Shown: piece by piece, positions 59,407 through 64,000 of the stretch | Layout: each line of letters begins with the position of its first letter | How positions within the stretch are numbered: position 1 is the stretch's first letter | NCBI GenBank assembly: GCA_021234155.1 | Contig: JAJEKV010000234.1 | Location: 603,501 to 667,500, forward strand | Direction: 5' to 3' | Length of the DNA: 64,000 nt | Source: Isoetes taiwanensis | Taxonomy: Eukaryota > Streptophyta > Lycopodiopsida > Isoetales > Isoetaceae | Program-made: the position numbers and the translations under genes | Notes under the pieces: generated by a model | Databases searched by the model: none | What the model was told of the DNA's origin: nothing | Seen by the model: only the letters and a program-made list of their open reading frames with translations

Positions 59407-59803
59407 TTACATGTAATAACTTTGCCGGACCACAAAGCTTCTTACCTCCCACATTCTTTGGAGCTGGCCAATCCCTCTTTGCTTCAATCTTTGCGGGGTC
59501 GGTGGAGATTCCTTCGCACATATGACATGGCCCAAGTACTCCACTCTTTCAGTAGCAAAGTGGCATTTGGAGAGCTTTCCATACAAACGATGCCGCCTCA
59601 ACTTTTCTAACACCCTTCCCAAATGCTGACTATGATCTTCAATAGACTTGCTGTAGACTAGAATGTCGTTGAAGAAGACAATGACAAACTCATCTAGGAA
59701 ATCTCTGAAGACGTCGTTCATGAGGCGCATAAAAGTTGCTGGAGCATTCGACAATCCAAAGGGCATTACTGTAAACTCAAAGTGACCATACCGCGTTCTG
59801 TTA
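59407..59803 (-). pseudogene. Gypsy reverse transcriptase, C-terminal half, catalytic Asp replaced
   Basis: The minus strand reads FEFTVMPFGLSNAPATFMRL, then FVIVFFNDILVYSKS. The catalytic motif, normally FFDD, is FFND, so one metal-binding Asp is lost. KLSKCHFATERVEYLGHVI follows. The N-terminal half resumes at about 61894 after a 2.1-kb insertion. Confidence 0.8.
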
Positions 59804-61893
59804 TCTTCTTATCATTATATGAAGATAAATTCAATTGTCAAAAACCAGATATGCAGCACAATATGGATAGAGGGAAGAGGAGACAAACTGAAAGAAAAGC
59901 CACATCTGGGCACCTCCACTAAACCAATAACCAGAATACAATGCTGAATCTTGGCTCCAAAAGACATCCAACAAAAGCAGCCGGAGAGAACAGAATTAAG
60001 AGCAAGATACAAAAGTCAAATAGGAATAGCATCCTCTAATACTAGAAGCCATCCTCAAATCAACATGCCAAGAGGTGCCAAAGCAAAAGAAATGACAAAG
60101 AAAAAAAGCTTTAAAAAGAACCACGAACAACACATTCGGAGCTTTCCAAATTGGCTAGGTACAAACGGAGAAAAATGGGGGGGGCTAGATAAAGACTGGC
60201 GAAAGTGAAACTAGGAGGCCCTGCCATCGAAGAACACAAGCAACTACATAAGTAAGATATCTCATATCCGCTTGAATCAATGGACTCAACCACTCCAATA
60301 TCCCAACTATTCACACAACAAACACGCTCAAAGCCATATTTAAAATGTGCTTGGGAAATAAAAAGGAGGATCAATGTAGCTAATGCATGTTAATGCAACA
60401 TCATAAGTCTTGACATAATAAGGGAAGCAGAAATTCAGTCCTAATTTTCATCTCAACAAGATTTGAAACCACAATAATATTGAGAACTTAAGCCACAATA
60501 AAATTTTAGGAAAATTGGAAATGAAAGACTTATCACGGGAAGGTTAGTCATCACCAACATGTCACCAACATCTCGTTCTTCTTAGCATAAAGCAAAATAG
60601 AAACATCCATGTTCTTCCTGCAAGATAAAGCAATGAAATAGAACTGCAGGAATTCACGACTGGATTGCAAAAAGCGCATAGATGCAAATTCATATCGCAT
60701 AGCATCCCCTTATTCGAAACTCGGCACTAAAATATCCCTTCTTGTGCAATAAGTAGAAGTGCTGAAAATCACAAGTCCAGTATAGAGTAATAGATCTCTG
60801 AATAGATTGGTTGAACAAGAAACCAATGTCAAAAATCAGGACAAGAGTCTTGAGCGTGGAGATGTGCAAATAATGCCTAGTGCCACAAAGTAACCACAAC
60901 AACCACTCTACTCCAACACGCTCAATAAGAAAGCCTAACAAATGTATCGAGAAAGGAATAGCAAGGAAAATCGACAACCAAACAAGGAGACAAACACCCA
61001 ACTTGAGAAAACCCACGACACATTGAAGAATCGCCCTGGAACGCCCAACGAGATCCTTGAAACGACCAAGCCCGATGCCAACAAGTCTTCCAACAAAGCA
61101 ATCATTAACAAGAAACTTGAAAGATGAAAAATAGAAAAGGCCTTGCATCATGGCCGGAAAAAGAGAGAAGAAGCGGTGTAGGAAATAGAAGGGATCAAAA
61201 CTCGTTTGCCTTGGTCAAGCGGCTACCGAAAACCACACATAAAAAAAAATCCGCGGGTTCGAATCGAAACAAACAAGTAAAAAGGATGACAATGGGGCTT
61301 TGAGATCGATCCGCTTCATCGCCACCATTGCTAGAGGAAAAACTTAAAGGATAAACACGGGTCGAAGCCGGACCTAAATATAAGAGCCGAAAATGATCTT
61401 CTGAGAAAACCTAAGATAGCTTTGAAAACCGAGACTAAACAAGATGCTTGAAGACTAGTGCTTTCTAGTCTAAACAACCCCGCAACAACTGCTCATAACT
61501 CCTTTGATATAGGCGAAAACAAAATGGAGCAGATAACGGCTTGAAAACCAAACCTGCAATACGCCTCAGCGGGCAAGAGAGCAACACGGAGGAAAGAATG
61601 GCAAACACAAAAAGCAGGGATTGGAAGCAAGAAGGCTGCAGAATCGGGGCTCCAGGCGCGAAAAAAAATCCAGCCAAATTTTCGGCAGGCGTAAGGAACC
61701 AAAGAGGCTCAAACAAGAAGGACTAAACTCGAATGCAAGAAAATGGAGGAAATTGGGATGTGGGGAATCAAAGCGAAGCGTGGAGATGAAGATGCGTTGA
61801 TGAAGGAAAAGAAAGATCAAGAGGTATATAAAAGCAGGAAAACCTAAGCTGTCGGTGCCTAACTAACTAAATGGTATTGGTTTTGACAATTAC
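59804..61893. mobile_element. 2.1-kb insertion splitting the RT
   Basis: RT sequence stops at RTRYGHFEF (59803) and resumes at [15 protein letters not shown] (61894 and up) on the minus strand, so this stretch is inserted. Its ends are TGTTATCTTC and GACAATTACA, a TGT/ACA pair like LTR elements. Near the ends, AATTGTCAAAAACC and GGTTTTGACAATT are inverted. No target duplication, LTR pair or protein family was found. A TATATAAAAG box lies at 61831-61840. Several open frames inside have no family I know. Confidence 0.55.
61205..61275 (+). other. tRNA-like SINE head
   Basis: TTGGTCAAGCGG matches a pol III A box and GGGTTCGAATC a B box, with about 45 bases between that include an A run. The sequence does not complete a tRNA cloverleaf by eye. 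A tRNA-derived SINE or fossil tRNA gene is likely. Confidence 0.5.
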
Positions 61894-62360
61894 ATAAAGC
61901 GGTCTTGTGGATATCTTCTTCCTTTATCCTTATTTGGTGGTATCGACCTTAAGTCAATCTTAGAGAATACCTTTGCTCCTTGGAGCTGGTCCATCAAATC
62001 ATCAGCCCTTGGCAATGCATACTTATTCTTTTATCGTGCGCTTGTTGAGTCACATAGTCTATGCACATTCTTAAAGCCGTCTTTCTTCTTCACGAAGAGA
62101 ATGGGTGCTCCAAAAAGGAGACACACTTGCTCTAATAAAACCAAGCTCGAGCGGTTCGAGCCGCTTCTTGAGCTCAATCAACTCCGGGTGCTCATCCCGA
62201 TGGTGCCTTTTGCCGATAGGTTTAGCATCCGTGCCAATGTGATCTCACATTCCACACCCCTATAAGGTGGTAGCTGCAGTTTCATCGGAAATACATCCTT
62301 GAATTCAGAGATAAGCCTAAGGCTATGGCTTGGGCAATCTTTCCCTTTGATCGTTTCCAT
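61894..62360 (-). pseudogene. Gypsy reverse transcriptase, N-terminal half
   Basis: On the minus strand: EFKDVFPMKLQLPPYRGVEC and EITLA (62320-62220), then GAPILFVKKKDGFKNVHRLC (about 62115-62056), [20 protein letters not shown] and IDLRS (about 62010-61945), and [15 protein letters not shown] just before the insertion. Frames change several times. Confidence 0.75.
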
Positions 62361-62539
62361 CCCCGCTTATTGGGCTCAATTGCCTCCAATCAAAAAGTAA
62401 TCCACCTTATTTCTTTCTATACTTCTTCCCCTACTGTTTCAAAGAAATACACCGCATAGAAGAAGATGCCTTCTTACCTCTCACTATGAATTTGGTGCCG
62501 TCTGGTGTTTGTCATGGCAACTTCTGCACCTGGCCGGTC

Positions 62540-62870
62540 GACGACATGGCTACCGGCTTGAGGAACCGGCATTCCTACTATAAGGTCATACCTTCCAATC
62601 TCCATGACCTCTGCTTCCCATCGACCTGATTCCTTACTTCCACTAAGGTCTATGTCTAATGTGATCCTCCTCCCCTTAGTGTGAGATAGGCGGCAGGTTT
62701 TGCCATAGCAACCTGCCTTGGCTTAGACTTCAATACCTTGTTCTTCATTAGGCGCAGCCAGCCTAGGAGAGGCTTGTGAGAGCTACCTGTGTCTATCAAT
62801 ACTAGATATGGACTGCTATCTATGATCCCTCACCAAGAATAATATTTGTTGGTGATTTTCAATGTCATCG
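62540..62870 (-). pseudogene. Gypsy aspartic protease remnant
   Basis: The minus strand reads SSPYLVLIDTGSSHKPLLGW near 62825-62765, the retropepsin DTGSS active site. Downstream frames are broken. Confidence 0.6.
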
Positions 62871-62999
62871 ACTCAATGTTTGCACATATGTGACACTCAC
62901 CATCAATGAAGTCCCGGGGGCCTCATAAGTTGTCGCATTAAATTGCCATCCTTGGTGAATCCCAATCCATAAGCTCGCTAACAGGCTGCCTGCATGATC

Positions 63000-64000
63000 T
63001 ATGGGCAATCATGTGTTCGTGCCCCGGGTTTGAACTTTTAAAACATAACTATCTCGATGCATCCTCATCTCTTCTCGCCCTTCACGATTTGTCTAAGATC
63101 GCTTAAGTATACTGCCTCCCGATGCGATTCTGCGGCTTACGGTCCCAAAGGTTTGCCACAGGATCTTCCTAACCGCTGGCCTCTGATGGGCGTCGCTGAT
63201 TGCTTACTTACTACAGTATTGCCCTTGGCATACTCAAGCCTTTCCCTTAAAATGCTGTTTCTCACATTTGGAGTTGATGGTGCCTCTTCAAACTTATAGC
63301 TTTGTCTTCGCCTCCGCGACGACTTTGGGTGGACTAGCCTCTTGATATTGCTGTTCAACCCCTCAATGGTAGGTATCCGCCTGCCTTTCCGACGATGCCA
63401 GAACATGGAGCCTAAGCCTCATAGATTCTTCCGCGATACTTAGCCACACGGACAAGCTGCCCTGATTCAACTGTAAAACTACTTTGGATCTCATCTACTA
63501 GTGTCCATCTAGGCACGTGGTGTTTTGAGGAAAGCCTTCAGAGGTCTTGAATCGCGTTGTTCTTTGGAGCCCTCAAGTAGGACTTAGCATATCCCTTCCA
63601 CCCAGGATCATTGCTTCGCCAATAAGGTTACCGTAGCAACTTTCCCTATGTCCTTATCCTTCATACCATAAGAGCGCGGGAACTCTTCCATCTCATCAAG
63701 CCAAGCTTACATTAAGACGTTCAAAGACGATGATCACGGTCCCAAGACGATATCAGACTTTGCTTTGAATGCCGTACTGCTAATTCCCCTTCCGTGGCGT
63801 GTAATAAGCGGATAGCCGAGTAAGAAGTAGCCCTAGGGGCAACTTGCTAGGAGTGTTCATATATTGTTAAATGTGCACATGTGCACATTAATGAGGGCAC
63901 ACCTTCCATGTTGGCATATTTTGCCACCTAGCCATTAAAGGCAAGTGGGGCCTTTCCATTATCCCATGCCTGGGTAATAAGAAACCCTAGCCTAAAACCC
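63000..64000 (-). pseudogene. Gypsy gag remnant, running off the window
   Basis: The minus frame at 63406-63137 is basic and could be the C-terminal part of Gag. I see no clean zinc knuckle. Position upstream of the protease is the main argument. The 5' LTR is not in the window. Confidence 0.35.

Overview
The window is nuclear DNA of a land plant. Supporting signs are Ty3/Gypsy, Ty1/Copia and LINE retroelements in nested stacks, a spliced glycosyltransferase 14 gene, a decayed laccase gene, tRNA-iMet primer binding sites, and no prokaryotic operons. The chromodomain Gypsy element resembles the Tcn1-like chromoviruses known from mosses and lycophytes, which together with the LINE type leans toward a non-seed plant such as a fern or lycophyte. 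That placement is a guess; the sequence does not prove it.

Layout. (1) 1-3006: a non-autonomous LTR element (LTR, PBS, Gag with zinc knuckle, no Pol, LTR) of the TR-GAG kind. Its 3' internal region carries seven short hairpins whose stems covary. (2) 3007-7000: a laccase pseudogene fragment (minus strand), a decayed Copia RT/RNase H, and spacer. (3) 7010-33900: a nested and duplicated transposon stack. A LINE was hit by a 317-bp MITE (8-bp TSD) and then by a 5.5-kb chromodomain Gypsy element (5-bp TSD CCCAG). A unit of about 6.3 kb was then duplicated in tandem (copy A 7100-11947 plus 23771-25225; copy B from 25226). An 11.8-kb LTR element (11948-23770, TSD GTACT) later inserted into the pol of copy A. 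That large element keeps LTRs, a PBS, a PPT and an integrase tail but almost no other recognisable coding capacity, so it looks like a LARD. Its 5' leader holds an array of large hairpins at about 206-215 bp spacing. (4) 33.9-36.6 kb: spacer with tandem duplications. (5) 36653-38877: the only recognisable host gene, a GT14 (GlcAT14-like) glycosyltransferase in four exons, with a GC-AG first intron and several frameshifts in the last exon. (6) 39.3-40.1 kb: two inverted-repeat elements. (7) 40.4-54.4 kb: weakly coding, exon-like DNA of unknown identity, studded with same-orientation copies of a double-palindrome repeat. (8) 54.95-64.0 kb: a minus-strand Gypsy element (3' LTR, IN, RNase H, RT, PR, part of Gag) related by LTR and PPT to the large element at 11.9-23.8 kb. 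Its RT is split by a 2.1-kb insertion that holds a tRNA-like (SINE-like) module.

Most genes here are retroelement genes in various states of decay. Many breaks are single-base indels at CAG/CTG/CCG sites that differ between otherwise near-identical repeat copies. Some apparent frameshifts, including those in the GT14 gene, may therefore be consensus errors at methylated CHG sites rather than real mutations.
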